From Gemmatimonadota bacterium (GTDB lineage Bacteria > Gemmatimonadota > Gemmatimonadetes > Longimicrobiales > Gaopeijiaceae), in the NCBI GenBank assembly GCA_022822325.1, contig JAJEBW010000036.1:90296-154295 (forward strand): a stretch of DNA of 64,000 nt, read 5' to 3'. Position numbers and translations under genes: made by a program. This document shows, piece by piece, positions 1-9,735 of this stretch. Under the pieces are notes generated by a model. The model had not been told where the DNA came from. It did not search any database and saw nothing but the letters and a program-made list of their open reading frames with translations. Within the stretch, counting starts at the first letter, position 1. Each line of letters begins with the position of its first letter.

Positions 1-2588
1 GACCCTTGCGCGGTTCCGGCGGCCGCGCTTCCCGCAGGCTCGACGTTGTCCATGGGGCCGCCGGTCGCGCCGGTTTGGGTGGCCGCGCCGTTGTGGTCGT
101 CCTCTTCCCCCTCCTCCTCCGCCAATGTTGTGGCAAAGGCATCGCGCAGATAGTAGCGGATCGGGGTGCCGCGCGGGGGGTTCGGCGCCGACCAGGTTGC
201 GCCGGTGAAGGGCCAGTCGCCGCGCTCGGCCCACATGATCGTCTCGCGGGCCTGAGGAAAGATGCGCCCCGGTTCGGCGAGGAGCTCGGCCGAGAGATGC
301 TCGAGGGGCGTGACGTCGGCGAGGATGTAGAAGGAGCGGCCATGTGTGCCGACGAGCAGGTCGTTGTCGCGCGGATGCACAAGGATGTCGTCGACGGGAA
401 CGGTGGGCAGATTGTTCTTGAGCTGGACCCACTCCTCGCCGCGATCGATGGAGACGAAGACGCCCACCTCGTTGCCGGCAAAGAGAAGGTTGGGGGCGCG
501 GTGATGCTCGGCGACCACATTGACCGAGGCCCCGTCGGGAAGGCCATTGGCGATGCGGCGCCAGCTCTGCCCGGCGTCCTCGCTGACGTAAACATATGCC
601 GCGTAGTCGGCGTTGCGGTGGCCGTCGAAGCTGGCGTAGACCCGCTCTGCAATGTGGTGCGAAGGCTCGAGACGGCTGACGTAGGTGCGCTCGGGGAGGC
701 CGGGAATGCGGTTGGCGACATTGGTCCAGGTGGCGCCGTCGTCGCGGCTGACCTGAACGTTGCCGTCGTCGGTGCCGACATAGAGAAGCCCGCGCGCAAT
801 GGGAGATTCGGCGAAGGCGGTGATGTTGCCGTAGCTGGAGATTCCGTCGTTGGCCGACAGTTGGGGCTCGGAGCCGGCCACGCCCATGATCTCAAGTTCC
901 TCGCGGTCCATCCCCTTCGTGAGGTCGACGCCGCCGACCTCCTCCCAGCTCATCCCGCGGTCGCGCGAGCGCAGCAGGTAGTTGGCGCCCAGGTACACGG
1001 TGGAAGGATCGTGGGGCGAAAGTTGCAGCGCCGAATTCCAGTTGAAACGGTAGCTCCTGGCGGTGTCGCCGTCGGCCCGGGGTCCGGGAATGGGACGCAT
1101 GGGCGTCTTCTCGCCGGTGTTGAGGTCGTATCGGTTCATGTTGCCGCCCTGCGACTCGGAGTAGACGATGGAGGAGTCGGTGGGATCGACAATGGTGAAG
1201 AAGCCGTCGCCATAGACGGTCTCGTACCAGTCCTGGTGGCGAATGCCGTGAAAGGAGCGGGTGTTGGAGGGACCGCACCAGGCGTCGTTGTCCTGGAGAC
1301 CGCCGCAGACGAAATACGGATCGCGCATGTCGTGGCCGATCGCGTAGAACTGGCCGAGCGGGAGGTTGTCGAACATGCGCCAGTGCGCGGTGCCGTCCCA
1401 GCTTGCCGAGACGCCGCCATCGCTGCCGATGATGAGGTGGTCGGGGTCGTTGGGATTGATCCAGAGGGCGTGATGGTCCACATGAATCTGCTCGGCGCCA
1501 TCGCTGCGGAAGGTGCGGCCGGCGTCGTCGGAGACCATGAGCTGGGTGCCGAGGACGTAAATCCGGTCCGGGTTGGTGGGATCGATGCGAACCTGCGAGT
1601 AGTACATCGGACGGGGATTGGTGTCGGACATCTTCTCCCAACTGTCGCCCCGGTCGAGGGAACGGAAGAGGCCTCCCCGGCGTTCGCGCCGCCCGCCCCC
1701 TCCGCCGAAGCCCTGGCCGGGTGTGCGCGCGTCCGCCTCGACGAGCGCATAGACGACATTGCCGTCCTGGCGAAAGACGTCGACGCCGATTCGTCCCTTG
1801 TCGCCCGCAGGCAGCCCATTGGCGAGCTCGGTCCAGCTCTCGCCGCCGTCGAAGGTGCGGTAGAGGCCGCTGCCGGGCCCGCCCCCGTTGAATCCCCAGC
1901 CGGTCCGCTGGCGCTGGTACATGGCCGCGAAGATGGTGCGGGGGTCGCCCGGGTCCATGGCGAGATCGATCGCGCCGGTGCGTTCGTCGATATGGAGGAC
2001 CTTCTCCCAGCTTTCGCCGCCGTCCATGGTGCGATAGACGCCGCGCTCCTCGCTGGGGCCCCAGAGGTCGCCGACCGCCGCCACATAGACGACGTCGGGG
2101 TTGTGCGGATGAATCAGGATGCGCCCGATGTGCTTTGTCCCGGCCAGCCCCATGTGCCGCCAACTGTTCCCGGCGTCGGTGGATCTGTACACGCCGTTGC
2201 CCCACCCGGACGACTGCCGGTTCTGCGGCTCGCCGGTGCCGACCCAGACCAGATTCGGGTTGGACTGGTCGAGGGTGACGTCGCCGATGGAGCTGACCGG
2301 CTGGTCGTCGAAGAGGGGCGTCCAGGAGGTGCCGTGATTCTCGGTCTTCCAGACGCCGCCGGTGCCGGTCGCGATGTAGAAGATCTGGGGCTTCGACTCG
2401 ACGACGGCGAGATCGGCGATGCGGCCGCCCATCAGCGCCGGGCCGATTCCGCGGTATTGCAGGTGCGAGATCGCGGTCTCGAGGGGGGTCTGGGCGGGGG
2501 CGGGGGAAGGGACGGCGAGGATGGCCACGGTGGCCGCGAGGAAGGGGAGGGCGGTGGGGCGGGGGGAAGCGGTGCGAGGCGATGTCAT
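1..2588 (-). CDS. VPS10/sortilin-like BNR-repeat exported protein (3' end outside window)
   Basis: The gene starts at ATG 2588 and reads off the left edge, so 862 codons are visible and the C terminus is missing. Residues 1-33 form a signal peptide ending APAQ. The body carries repeated BNR/Asp-box motifs of the type GVWKTENHGTSW (about residues 78-89), GVYRSTDAGNSW, GVYRTMDGGESW and GLYRTFDGGESW, the signature of the sortilin/VPS10-like beta-propeller family often labelled glycosyl hydrolase in environmental bacteria. These proteins are exported and presumably bind or process peptides or glycans; no catalytic residues can be assigned, so the substrate is unknown. A long plus-strand ORF (6-3233) over the same DNA is a shadow: its translation is featureless, while the minus frame keeps the motifs without a stop. 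Confidence 0.88.
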   Translation of the reverse strand, partial: MTSPRTASPRPTALPFLAATVAILAVPSPAPAQTPLETAISHLQYRGIGPALMGGRIADLAVVESKPQIFYIATGTGGVWKTENHGTSWTPLFDDQPVSSIGDVTLDQSNPNLVWVGTGEPQNRQSSGWGNGVYRSTDAGNSWRHMGLAGTKHIGRILIHPHNPDVVYVAAVGDLWGPSEERGVYRTMDGGESWEKVLHIDERTGAIDLAMDPGDPRTIFAAMYQRQRTGWGFNGGGPGSGLYRTFDGGESWTELANGLPAGDKGRIGVDVFRQDGNVVYALVEADARTPGQGFGGGGGRRERRGGLFRSLDRGDSWEKMSDTNPRPMYYSQVRIDPTNPDRIYVLGTQLMVSDDAGRTFRSDGAEQIHVDHHALWINPNDPDHLIIGSDGGVSASWDGTAHWRMFDNLPLGQFYAIGHDMRDPYFVCGGLQDNDAWCGPSNTRSFHGIRHQDWYETVYGDGFFTIVDPTDSSIVYSESQGGNMNRYDLNTGEKTPMRPIPGPRADGDTARSYRFNWNSALQLSPHDPSTVYLGANYLLRSRDRGMSWEEVGGVDLTKGMDREELEIMGVAGSEPQLSANDGISSYGNITAFAESPIARGLLYVGTDDGNVQVSRDDGATWTNVANRIPGLPERTYVSRLEPSHHIAERVYASFDGHRNADYAAYVYVSEDAGQSWRRIANGLPDGASVNVVAEHHRAPNLLFAGNEVGVFVSIDRGEEWVQLKNNLPTVPVDDILVHPRDNDLLVGTHGRSFYILADVTPLEHLSAELLAEPGRIFPQARETIMWAERGDWPFTGATWSAPNPPRGTPIRYYLRDAFATTLAEEEGEEDDHNGAATQTGATGGPMDNVEPAGSAAAGTAQG

Positions 2589-2698
2589 GGGGCGGGGTCC
2601 GGTCGGGGGCGCGAGGGTGGCCGAATCGGAGTGTGGGGCGGGGGGGATGGGGGGGCAAGGGAGGGCGGAGTCGTAGCTCCTTCCCTGGAAGCCGAAGG

Positions 2699-3853
2699 TC
2701 AGCGCGGCATCATCGCCTGCACCCCCGCCAGGAAGTCCTCCGGTCCCTCGCAATCCACCACCAGGTCGGCGACCGCGTCGATATCGTTCGTGCTCGCCCC
2801 GGCCAGCAACTCGGCCACCCGGGCCGCCGCCGCGGCCCCGAATCTGCGCTCCACCTGTCGGCCAACGATGGCCCGGCTCCCCTGCTCCACTCCCTCGCGC
2901 CGACCGCGTTCACGGCCCTCCACGAGCCCCTGCCGCACCAGATCGTCCATGCTCCGGCGAAATGTGGCCACCACCTCGTTCATCGTCCTCTCCTCCATGA
3001 GTGCCTGCGGAAAGTCTCTCGATTCTAACATCGCGCGGATCACCCCGGCCAGATGCCGGCCCAGATGCTCGCTGCCGACCCCTTTCAGAGCGCGCCGCAC
3101 CGCCCCCAACTGCTCCGCCAGGTCCGGCGCGGTTCACCTCCGCGCCAGCCCCAGCAGGATCCGCGGCAGATCGAGCGCCTGCGGCTTCGCCTCATGGCCG
3201 GTGCCCCCGATCCAGGCTTCCACCAGTCTGTAGCGGCCCAGGTCCGAGCCGTGCAGCAGCTCCGCGGTCGTCTTCGGCGCCGTCCACCGGCCCGTTCCGT
3301 GGTGCAGCACCAGTGACTCGACCACGAACTCGCGCGGCGCTCGCCCCCGGGCGCGGTCCAGATTGATCAGCTCATGCACCGCCGAGCCCGCGTAATCCAT
3401 CGTGCGCAGCGCCATCAGCCGCTCCGGCCTGTTCTGGAACTCCATGAGCACCACCAGGTCGCGCCGCGAGGAACGGTAGCTCGCCCGCCAGATCAGGTCG
3501 GGGTAGCGGCGGCGGAAGGCTCTGCGGGGTTTGCCTCTGGAATCCTCGCCGATTGCGCCGCCGGGTTCCGGCGTATCCTCGCCCGCCGGCAGGGACGGTT
3601 TGCCGCCCGGTTTCTCGCCGGTTTTCTCACTGGACCTGGCGTCCGGCTTTCCGCCCCGTTTGTCTCCGACTTTCCCGCCGGGATCCCGGCCCGCGTGCGC
3701 CACGGTCCGTTCCCCGATCTGCTCCGTGGGTTCCTTTCGCAGGGTGGCGAAGTCGAGATCCGCCGCACGGGCCGGCAGCACGCCGCGGATCAGGAGCTCG
3801 ACGATACGAGGGTGCGAGAAGGCGGTCTTGAGGAAGGCGTCGTGGTCGTGCAC
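2699..3853 (-). pseudogene. Rpn-family PD-(D/E)XK nuclease/transposase-like gene interrupted by in-frame TGA
   Basis: The N-terminal part (ATG 3853, 239 codons) begins MHDHDAFLKTAFSHP and includes LVVLMEFQNRPERLMALR, typical of the Rpn recombination-promoting nuclease / putative transposase family. It ends at TGA 3136-3134. The same frame continues at once through TAPDLAEQLGAVRRALKG to a natural stop at 2699, giving the family's C-terminal helical part (second half about 144 codons including the 8 before the TTG at 3109). The two halves share one frame, so this looks like a point nonsense mutation rather than two genes. A Gly/Lys-rich insert of about 60 residues (roughly residues 57-117) separates the N-terminal segment from the nuclease core and is not usual for the family. 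Weak reinitiation at TTG 3109 cannot be excluded. Confidence 0.72.
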
Positions 3854-4251
3854 GGGCGTGCGGCTTCTTCGGCAGAATCGGTTCCGGCGAGAACGGCGTC
3901 ATCAGCGGGAAGGCGAGCGGGTTCCCCGACAATTTCGGGATCCCGGGGGGCACATCCATGGCCAGATCGGACAACCGTCCTGCGACGCCTCCGGGCCCAC
4001 CCCGCCGCCGCTCCCCGCCACGCAACTGGCGCCTGGCTCCGCAGCCGTGCAGTTTTCCCGGGGGTTCTTCAAGCGGGTTCGCGCCCTGCGCGCCCGCAAC
4101 GCCCGTTTCCCATGCCGGAGCGCGCCGCCGGTTCCTGTTCGCGGTCGACGCCGCGAAGGCTGCCGCCGTCCTTCTCCCACCCCATTCGATCCTCCCCCGC
4201 TCGACAGGGCCTGACGACCCAGGCCGCCAACCTGGAGGAAATGAGATCACC
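3854..4251. other. Divergent intergenic region, no gene recognised
   Basis: This 398-bp stretch lies between the minus-strand Rpn pseudogene and the plus-strand permease. Open frames cross it in several phases, including an upstream extension of the permease frame to ATG 3958, but their translations are Pro/Arg/Ser-rich and featureless. It presumably holds the promoters of both neighbours; no convincing -35/-10 pair was seen. Confidence 0.5.
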
Positions 4252-5193
4252 GTGTCCGCACTCTCCGACCCCCGCTTCCTCCTCCTCGGCGGCCTCGCCG
4301 TGCTCGTCGTCGTCTTTCTCTTCGCGTGGCGCCGCGCCGCCACCGCCGCCAGCCGCGCCCCCGGAGGCGGAATCGCGGTGGGCCCCGACGCCCGTTCCGA
4401 TGGCTGGACCGGGCCGCCCAACTTCTACGAGAACGCGGTCGGCTTCGTCACCAACTTCTTCGACACCCTGGGGATCGGGTCGTTCGCGCCCACGACCTCG
4501 CTCTTCAAGCTGCGGCAGGTGGTGCCGGACGGGCAGATTCCCGGCACGATGATGATCGGCCACACCCCGCCGGTGGTGATCCAGGCCTTCATCTTCATCG
4601 TCATCATCGCGGTCGATCCGGTCACCCTCTTCACGATGCTCGGCGGAGCGGTGCTCGGCGCGTGGCTCGGCGCGGGGGTGGTGGCCAGGCTTCCCCGCTA
4701 CCGGATTCAGGTGGGGATGGGAATCGCGCTGCTCATCGCGGCGGCGACCTTCGTCCTCTCGATCTTCGAGATCGCCGCCGTGGGGGGCGAGGCGACCGGT
4801 CTCTCCGGCGCGAACCTCGCGATCGCCGCCGCGGTCATGTTTGTGCTGGGCGCGCTCATGACCATCGGGATCGGGATGTACGCCCCGACGATGATCGTGA
4901 TCAGTCTGATGGGGATGAACCCCGCCGTCGCCTTCCCGATCATGATGGGCGCGTCGGCCTTCCTGATGCCGGTGGCGGGGCTGCGGTTTCTGAAGGCCGG
5001 CCGCTACGGCTTGAAGGCGGCGCTGGGGCTCGCGATCGGGGGGATTCCGGCGGTGCTGATCGCGGCCTTCATCGTGTCGTCGTTTCCGCTGAACGTGATG
5101 CGCTGGCTGGTGGTCGCGGTGGTGCTCTACGCGGCGGTGCTGATGCTGCGGTCGGCCGCGCGGGAGCGCCGGGGGGCGGCCGGGGCGGCATGA
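4252..5193 (+). CDS. TauE/SafE (TSUP)-family membrane permease
   Basis: A 313-residue polytopic membrane protein. The first helix is FLLLGGLAVLVVVFLFAW, followed by a periplasmic or loop segment and about seven further hydrophobic segments rich in Gly/Ala/Ile, such as MIGHTPPVVIQAFIFIVIIA and VMFVLGALMTIGIGMYAP. The layout fits the sulfite exporter TauE/SafE family (anion or organosulfur transport in the inner membrane); the substrate cannot be told. GTG 4252 was chosen because GGAGGA sits at 4234-4239 and the first helix starts just after it. The open frame extends upstream to ATG 3958, but that 98-residue extension is Pro/Arg-rich and looks non-coding. A palindromic 61-bp repeat begins 6 bp past the stop. 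Confidence 0.78.
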   Translation: MSALSDPRFLLLGGLAVLVVVFLFAWRRAATAASRAPGGGIAVGPDARSDGWTGPPNFYENAVGFVTNFFDTLGIGSFAPTTSLFKLRQVVPDGQIPGTMMIGHTPPVVIQAFIFIVIIAVDPVTLFTMLGGAVLGAWLGAGVVARLPRYRIQVGMGIALLIAAATFVLSIFEIAAVGGEATGLSGANLAIAAAVMFVLGALMTIGIGMYAPTMIVISLMGMNPAVAFPIMMGASAFLMPVAGLRFLKAGRYGLKAALGLAIGGIPAVLIAAFIVSSFPLNVMRWLVVAVVLYAAVLMLRSAARERRGAAGAA

Positions 5194-5199
5194 CTCAAC

Positions 5200-5260
5200 C
5201 CGGCCCCTGCGCGGGCCGGCCCCAATGGTCGCCGCGGAGACCGGGTGCGCGCGCAACCCC
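5200..5260 (+). repeat. 61-bp palindromic intergenic element, copy 1
   Basis: Starts with CCGGCCCCTGCGCGGGCCGG (5200-5219; 7-bp stem CCGGCCC/GGGCCGG around CTGCGC) and ends with GTGCGCGCGCAACCCC at 5260. It lies between convergent genes, straight after the permease stop. Five more copies with the same 60-61-bp length occur in the window. Confidence 0.8.
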
Positions 5261-5322
5261 ACCTTCCCACCCCGCGGTTTCGGCTTCCACCCGGCTTCGC
5301 ATTCCGCGCTCCGGGCCTCCTG

Positions 5323-6795
5323 CTACTCCCCCACCCGCCGCGAGAAGTTCCCGTGGACGCTGTAGCTCTCGACCCGGCCCGATTCGTCTCTGTGGAAGAT
5401 GTAGGCCTCGCCCAGCTCGCCGTCGTCGCGCACTCGCCGGAAGGTGTCGCCCTCGATGCGCCGCAGCGTGCCCCGCGCCTCCGCCGGATTTCCGCTTGGC
5501 AGACCGAGCGTCGCCAGATCCTCGCCCCAGCGCAGGATGGCGGTCTCGCCCCAGGTCGATTCATAGAGGCCCTCGTACTCCGCCAGCGAGGCGGGCCGCG
5601 CGGCGCCGCCACCCGGGTTGGCCTGAATCGACTCCAGCGCCGCGCCCACCGTCGACATCATCCGCGACCACACGTCGGTCGGGTTGGCATGCGCGCTGAT
5701 CATCGCGATCCCGGCCAGCTTCCTTTCGGGTTGCAACTGAAATGTCGTCCGGAATCCCGGGCAGCTTCCGCCGTGTCCCACCGTCCGCTCGCCACCGCGC
5801 TCCCCGACCGAGAATCCCAGCCCCCACATCGTGTCGAAGTCGGGATCGACCCAGTGCACGCGGTGCATCTCGCGCAGGGTGTTGACATCGAGAATCTCGC
5901 TTCCCCCGTTCTCGAGCAGCCGGAACTGCCACGAGGCCAGCTTCGCCAGATCCTCGACCGTCGATGAAAACCCCGCCGCCGGCGCAATCCCGTGGGCCTG
6001 GAAGAAGGGCGACTCGCTGCGTTCGCCATCGCGCTTGAGCCGTCCATAGCCGGTGGCGAAACGTCCGCCGCGGTGCTCCTCCGGGATGTCGGTGTAGGTG
6101 TCCGCCATGCCGAGCGGCTCGAGAATCCGCGTCCGCACATAGTCGTCGTAGCTCATCCCCGACGCCTCTTCCACGATCTGCCCCGCCAGCGCCATCCCCA
6201 GATTCGAGTACTGGAAGTAGTGCGAGCCCGGGTAGAGCGTCTCCTGCCGCGAGAGGCCGTCGATGATCTCGTCGCGAGTGGGGAAGGGGAAGTCGGGACC
6301 GGTCCAGTAGGGATGCGCCGATTCGCGCGGGAGCCCCGACGAGTGGGTCAGAATCCCCTCGACCGTGACCGGCGGACCCTCGGGGAAGGCCTGCTCCAGA
6401 TTGTACCAGGGAAGCAGCGCCGAGACCCGGTCGTCCAGCCGCAACTTCCCCTCGTCGCGCAACTGCATGACCCCGATCGAGGTGAAGAGCTTCGAGATCG
6501 AACAGATCGAGTACATCGTGGCGGGCGTCGCCGGATCGCCGGACTCGGGATGCGCTTCGCCGTAGCCCCGCGCCCAGACCAGGTTCTGATCGTGAACCAG
6601 TCCGACCGCAACGGAGGGGATCTTCTCGTAGTCCATCTTCGCGTCGAGCCACACCTCGAAGAGTTCGGCGGCCTGCTGGAAACGCGGATCCCGGGTCGGA
6701 TCGGATGCGGACTGCGCGCAGGCGGTCGCCGGGAGGAGGAGGAGGGGGAGGGGGAAGAGGGCGGCGGTGCGGGCGTGGCGGCGGCTCGGGCGCAT
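5323..6795 (-). CDS. Serine hydrolase of the beta-lactamase/class C family, exported
   Basis: A 490-residue exported hydrolase. Start ATG 6795 follows AGGAGG with good spacing and gives a signal peptide ending in TACAQ (about residue 28). The catalytic SxxK is SISK at residues 99-102 (Ser99, Lys102), the Tyr motif is YSN in HYFQYSNLGMALAG, and a C-terminal HGG motif occurs in RTVGHGGSCPG. This set is diagnostic of the class C beta-lactamase/penicillin-binding-protein-like (Pfam Beta-lactamase) fold used by esterases, D-aminopeptidases and related periplasmic hydrolases. A C-terminal domain of about 110 residues follows. The actual substrate is not shown by the sequence; antibiotic resistance should not be assumed. 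An in-frame upstream ATG at 6888 lacks a ribosome-binding site. Confidence 0.88.
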   Translation of the reverse strand: MRPSRRHARTAALFPLPLLLLPATACAQSASDPTRDPRFQQAAELFEVWLDAKMDYEKIPSVAVGLVHDQNLVWARGYGEAHPESGDPATPATMYSICSISKLFTSIGVMQLRDEGKLRLDDRVSALLPWYNLEQAFPEGPPVTVEGILTHSSGLPRESAHPYWTGPDFPFPTRDEIIDGLSRQETLYPGSHYFQYSNLGMALAGQIVEEASGMSYDDYVRTRILEPLGMADTYTDIPEEHRGGRFATGYGRLKRDGERSESPFFQAHGIAPAAGFSSTVEDLAKLASWQFRLLENGGSEILDVNTLREMHRVHWVDPDFDTMWGLGFSVGERGGERTVGHGGSCPGFRTTFQLQPERKLAGIAMISAHANPTDVWSRMMSTVGAALESIQANPGGGAARPASLAEYEGLYESTWGETAILRWGEDLATLGLPSGNPAEARGTLRRIEGDTFRRVRDDGELGEAYIFHRDESGRVESYSVHGNFSRRVGE

Positions 6796-6985
6796 GGGGC
6801 GGCCTCCTGGGGTGCGGGGCGGGGGGGATGGAAGGCGGGGCCTGATCCGTTCCATCCAAGATGAGGGCGCGGGTGGCGTCGTCGTCAAGCGGGCGGGCGG
6901 AGGTTGCGCGCGCGCAAGGAAGCCACCGGCCGGTTCACGCCGTCCGGGACGATCGCGACGAGCCGACCGGGGTCGGCCCTGGTCC

Positions 6986-8287
6986 TCAGTGGTCGCGCGA
7001 AGGAGCGGCCCGGGAGATGCGCCTCACCACCACCGTCTCGACCTCGAACTCGTCGCTCTCGACGAAGGCCGCGAGTCCCCCCGGACCGAACGCGGTCGGC
7101 ATCGGCGTTCCGGCGGGGTAGCTGCCCAGGTAGCGGCCGTCGGGGGTCAGCAGGTCGATTGGGCCCGTCGCGGCCGGATCGGCGCCGTGCCGCTGCACCC
7201 AGATCGTCCCGTCGGGGCTCGTCTGGATGTCGCGGATCACGGGAAGCTCATGGTAGCACTGGGAAAGCTCCACCCTCCCGCGCAGCATGGCCAGCATGCG
7301 GTCGCCCAGGCGGAGCCGGTCGTCGATTCTGCGGAGATCCGCATCCATCTCGGCAAGATTGCGTTCCCGTTCCGCCGCGCAGGCGCGATCGGTCATGGGT
7401 TGGGGGAAGAGCGGCCGCGCGAGGATGCGCTCCACTTCGCCCTGCGCGTCCGCCACGCCGATCCGGTACGCCGACGAATCGGAGAAGACCACGCCGCCGC
7501 CGGGGAGCGCACCGGCCAGCAATGGCGGAACCAGCAACGTTTCGGGACGCATCGCGTTGGGCGTCGGACGGGCCACGGGCTCCAGCTCCGGTTCCCAGGC
7601 CATCGCCAAGGTGTCGGTTTGGACCCGCTCGCCCTTCAGCGACAGGCGCACGACCGGGCGTCCGCTCACCCGGTTTTCGTAGCCGCCCGCCAGCGCCACC
7701 GCGATCGACATCGACATCACCGGACCATTGGGGATCAGCGCGTCGCCCGCCGCGGTCAGGTCGAGATCGTCCGGCATGATGGTGGCATTGCCCGGCAGGG
7801 AAACCGTGCGCTCGAATTCGCCGTCCCCGCCGAAGATGAGAAAGCCGTTGCGAGCCACATCGAAAACCACCACCCGCTCGTCCTCCCTGGCCCCGATCCA
7901 CCGGGCGTCCTGGAATTCGCCGGGGCCCTCGCCCGCGCGGCCGTATTCGCGCAGCAGACCGCCACCCGGATCCACCACGACCACCCGCGACGCCAGCCGG
8001 TCGAGGATGTGCAGATTGCCGGTTCCATCGAAGGCCAGCCCGGCGATCTCCCCGAACTGCTCCCAATCGGCGCCGCTGATCCCTCCGATCCGGACGAGCT
8101 CGGTGAAGTCGGCAGCCAGCCAACGGTCCTCGGCGGGCAGCTCGATCACCTCCTGGGCGGCCGCGGGCCCCGCAGGCGGCAACAGGAGAAGGACGGACAC
8201 GGGCGCCCAGCCCAACAACGCTACCGCAGGAGCCGCGCGCGACGGCCCGGTGCACTCGCGCATGCGAAGACTCGCACTACCGGTCAT
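6986..8287 (-). CDS. 6-bladed beta-propeller exported protein (paralogue 1 of 3)
   Basis: 433 residues from ATG 8287. The signal peptide ends PAAAQ (about residue 48) and is followed by [12 protein letters not shown], a start shared almost exactly by the next two genes. NHL-like blades follow ([28 protein letters not shown]), then the shared markers [25 protein letters not shown] and [11 protein letters not shown]. The family is the 6-bladed beta-propeller group common in Bacteroidota and Gemmatimonadota; the function is unknown, probably ligand binding at the cell surface or periplasm. ATG 8287 overlaps the upstream paralogue's stop by 11 bp, suggesting translational coupling; ATG 8263 is an alternative start. 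No strong ribosome-binding site is visible for either. Confidence 0.85.
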   Translation of the reverse strand: MTGSASLRMRECTGPSRAAPAVALLGWAPVSVLLLLPPAGPAAAQEVIELPAEDRWLAADFTELVRIGGISGADWEQFGEIAGLAFDGTGNLHILDRLASRVVVVDPGGGLLREYGRAGEGPGEFQDARWIGAREDERVVVFDVARNGFLIFGGDGEFERTVSLPGNATIMPDDLDLTAAGDALIPNGPVMSMSIAVALAGGYENRVSGRPVVRLSLKGERVQTDTLAMAWEPELEPVARPTPNAMRPETLLVPPLLAGALPGGGVVFSDSSAYRIGVADAQGEVERILARPLFPQPMTDRACAAERERNLAEMDADLRRIDDRLRLGDRMLAMLRGRVELSQCYHELPVIRDIQTSPDGTIWVQRHGADPAATGPIDLLTPDGRYLGSYPAGTPMPTAFGPGGLAAFVESDEFEVETVVVRRISRAAPSRDH

Positions 8288-9656
8288 GTCGCGGCCGCGA
8301 CTCATCGCTCCGTATCCCCGCAGGGTCCGCATCCCCGGGACTGCCGGTCAACCGCATTCGGCTCACTCGCACCGTGTACTGCCCCAGCTCGCCGGTTTCG
8401 ACAAAGGCCACGAGTCCGCCGGGTCCGAAGGCATCGGGCATGGGCGTGTCGGCCGGAAGGCTGCCCAGGTAGCGGCCATCGGGGGTGAGCACATCGATCG
8501 GTCCGTCGCTGGAAGGTCGATCGCCCCGGCGCCGAACCCAGATCTCGCCCTCCCAGGTGGTGCGCAGATCGAGGACGACCGGCACCTCTTCGGCGGCGGC
8601 CCGCGCTTCGAGGGATGCCCGCTGACTTCTCAGACCGCCCTCGACGATCATTTCGTCCGGGATCAGGCCCTCGATCGGATTGCCCGCTCCATCCACAACC
8701 CTCGATGCCCGGCGGAACGTCGCCACCGCCGTAAGCGCGAACTCATCGAGCCGGCGTTCGATCTCTTCCTCGACAATGCGATCGGTGACGGGCTCCGGGG
8801 CAAAGGGACGGGACAGGATGCGCGCGATTCCGCCGGACGCGTCGGTGACCTTGACGCTGTACGCCGACGAATCCGAAAAGGCGATGCCCCCGCCCGGAAG
8901 CGTGCCCAGGAAAAGACCGGGATCGAAGATGCGGGGAGGTGGCGTCGTCTCGCCGGTGCCGATCGTGCGATTGCCGATGCGAAACTCGATCGGTTCGGGA
9001 GTCGGGGGCGCCCAGGCGTAGGCGAAGGCTTCCTGCGCCAGATCGTCGTCTTCCAGCTTCAGCCGCAGGATGGAGCGCGTGCCCGGCGGATCCTTCGATT
9101 CCTCGGGTTGCATGGGCAGGTATCGGGCCATGTTGGCGGAGGAAAGGATGATCGCGTCGCTGCCGCCCCGGTCGGCGTGGAATGCGCCATGAATGCCCAG
9201 CAGGTCGTTCCCGACGCGGACGCCGCGGTCGAAGGCGCCGTCGCCGTGGAAGATCTGGAAGAAGCGGTGCCGGGGAATGTCCGCGACCACGATGCGACCG
9301 TCCGGCAAGACGGCCAGGTAGCGCGGAAAGTCGAACTCGCCGGGACCGCCTCCGGGGCGGCCGATCCTCCCGGCCAAAGCGCCCTCGCCGTCCACCACCA
9401 GGATGTTTCGCGCGTCGATGTCCAGCAGAAAGAGGTTGCCTTCACCGTCGAAGGCCGAGGATTGGATCTTCCCGAAGTGCTGCCACTCCGGCGCGTCCAG
9501 CGACCCGAGACCGAAGACATTCTCCATCTCGACCGACAGCGGCCGGTCCTCGGCGGGCAGCTCCACGACTTCCTGGGCGGCAGCGGTCGCGGCCAGGACG
9601 GTCAGCGATCCCGCCACTGCCCACCGCGCAATCACGAATCTGCTCATCGGATCCAT
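8277..9656 (-). CDS. 6-bladed beta-propeller exported protein (paralogue 2 of 3)
   Basis: 459 residues from ATG 9656, placed 8 nt after GAGGAG; an in-frame ATG at 9647 preceded by GGAAGGA is nearly as good. The signal peptide ends ATAAAQ and is followed by [12 protein letters not shown], matching its neighbours. Blade-like repeats include [15 protein letters not shown] and [14 protein letters not shown]; near the C terminus are [29 protein letters not shown] and [11 protein letters not shown]. It overlaps the downstream paralogue by 11 bp. The role is unknown. Several hundred residues of co-linear similarity with both flanking genes indicate tandem duplication followed by divergence. Confidence 0.86.
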   Translation of the reverse strand: MDPMSRFVIARWAVAGSLTVLAATAAAQEVVELPAEDRPLSVEMENVFGLGSLDAPEWQHFGKIQSSAFDGEGNLFLLDIDARNILVVDGEGALAGRIGRPGGGPGEFDFPRYLAVLPDGRIVVADIPRHRFFQIFHGDGAFDRGVRVGNDLLGIHGAFHADRGGSDAIILSSANMARYLPMQPEESKDPPGTRSILRLKLEDDDLAQEAFAYAWAPPTPEPIEFRIGNRTIGTGETTPPPRIFDPGLFLGTLPGGGIAFSDSSAYSVKVTDASGGIARILSRPFAPEPVTDRIVEEEIERRLDEFALTAVATFRRASRVVDGAGNPIEGLIPDEMIVEGGLRSQRASLEARAAAEEVPVVLDLRTTWEGEIWVRRRGDRPSSDGPIDVLTPDGRYLGSLPADTPMPDAFGPGGLVAFVETGELGQYTVRVSRMRLTGSPGDADPAGIRSDESRPRHDR

Positions 9657-9673
9657 TCCTTCCACTCCTCGTT

Positions 9674-9735
9674 AGTTCAGGTCCATTTAGTTCAGGTTCA
9701 TCAGTTCAGGTCCATCGGTGCAGGTCGTCAGTTCA
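9674..9735. repeat. Short imperfect direct repeats (AGTTCAGGTCCAT type)
   Basis: The 71-bp gap between propeller genes 2 and 3 is mostly made of imperfect copies of AGTTCAGGTCCAT: AGTTCAGGTCCATTT, AGTTCAGGTTCATC, AGTTCAGGTCCATC and a decayed AGGTCGTCAGTTCA. The unit is about 14-15 bp. It sits just upstream of the ribosome-binding site of paralogue 2. Confidence 0.75.

Noticed and set aside
6..3233. 1075-codon plus-strand ORF opposite the VPS10-like gene
   Set aside because: Shadow of a GC-rich gene: the translation has no motifs, while the minus strand shows a signal peptide and BNR repeats in one frame.
6890..6920. Possible seventh copy of the 61-bp element (GGTTGCGCGCGCGCAA)
   Set aside because: Only the tail-like part is present; no palindrome at the fixed distance.
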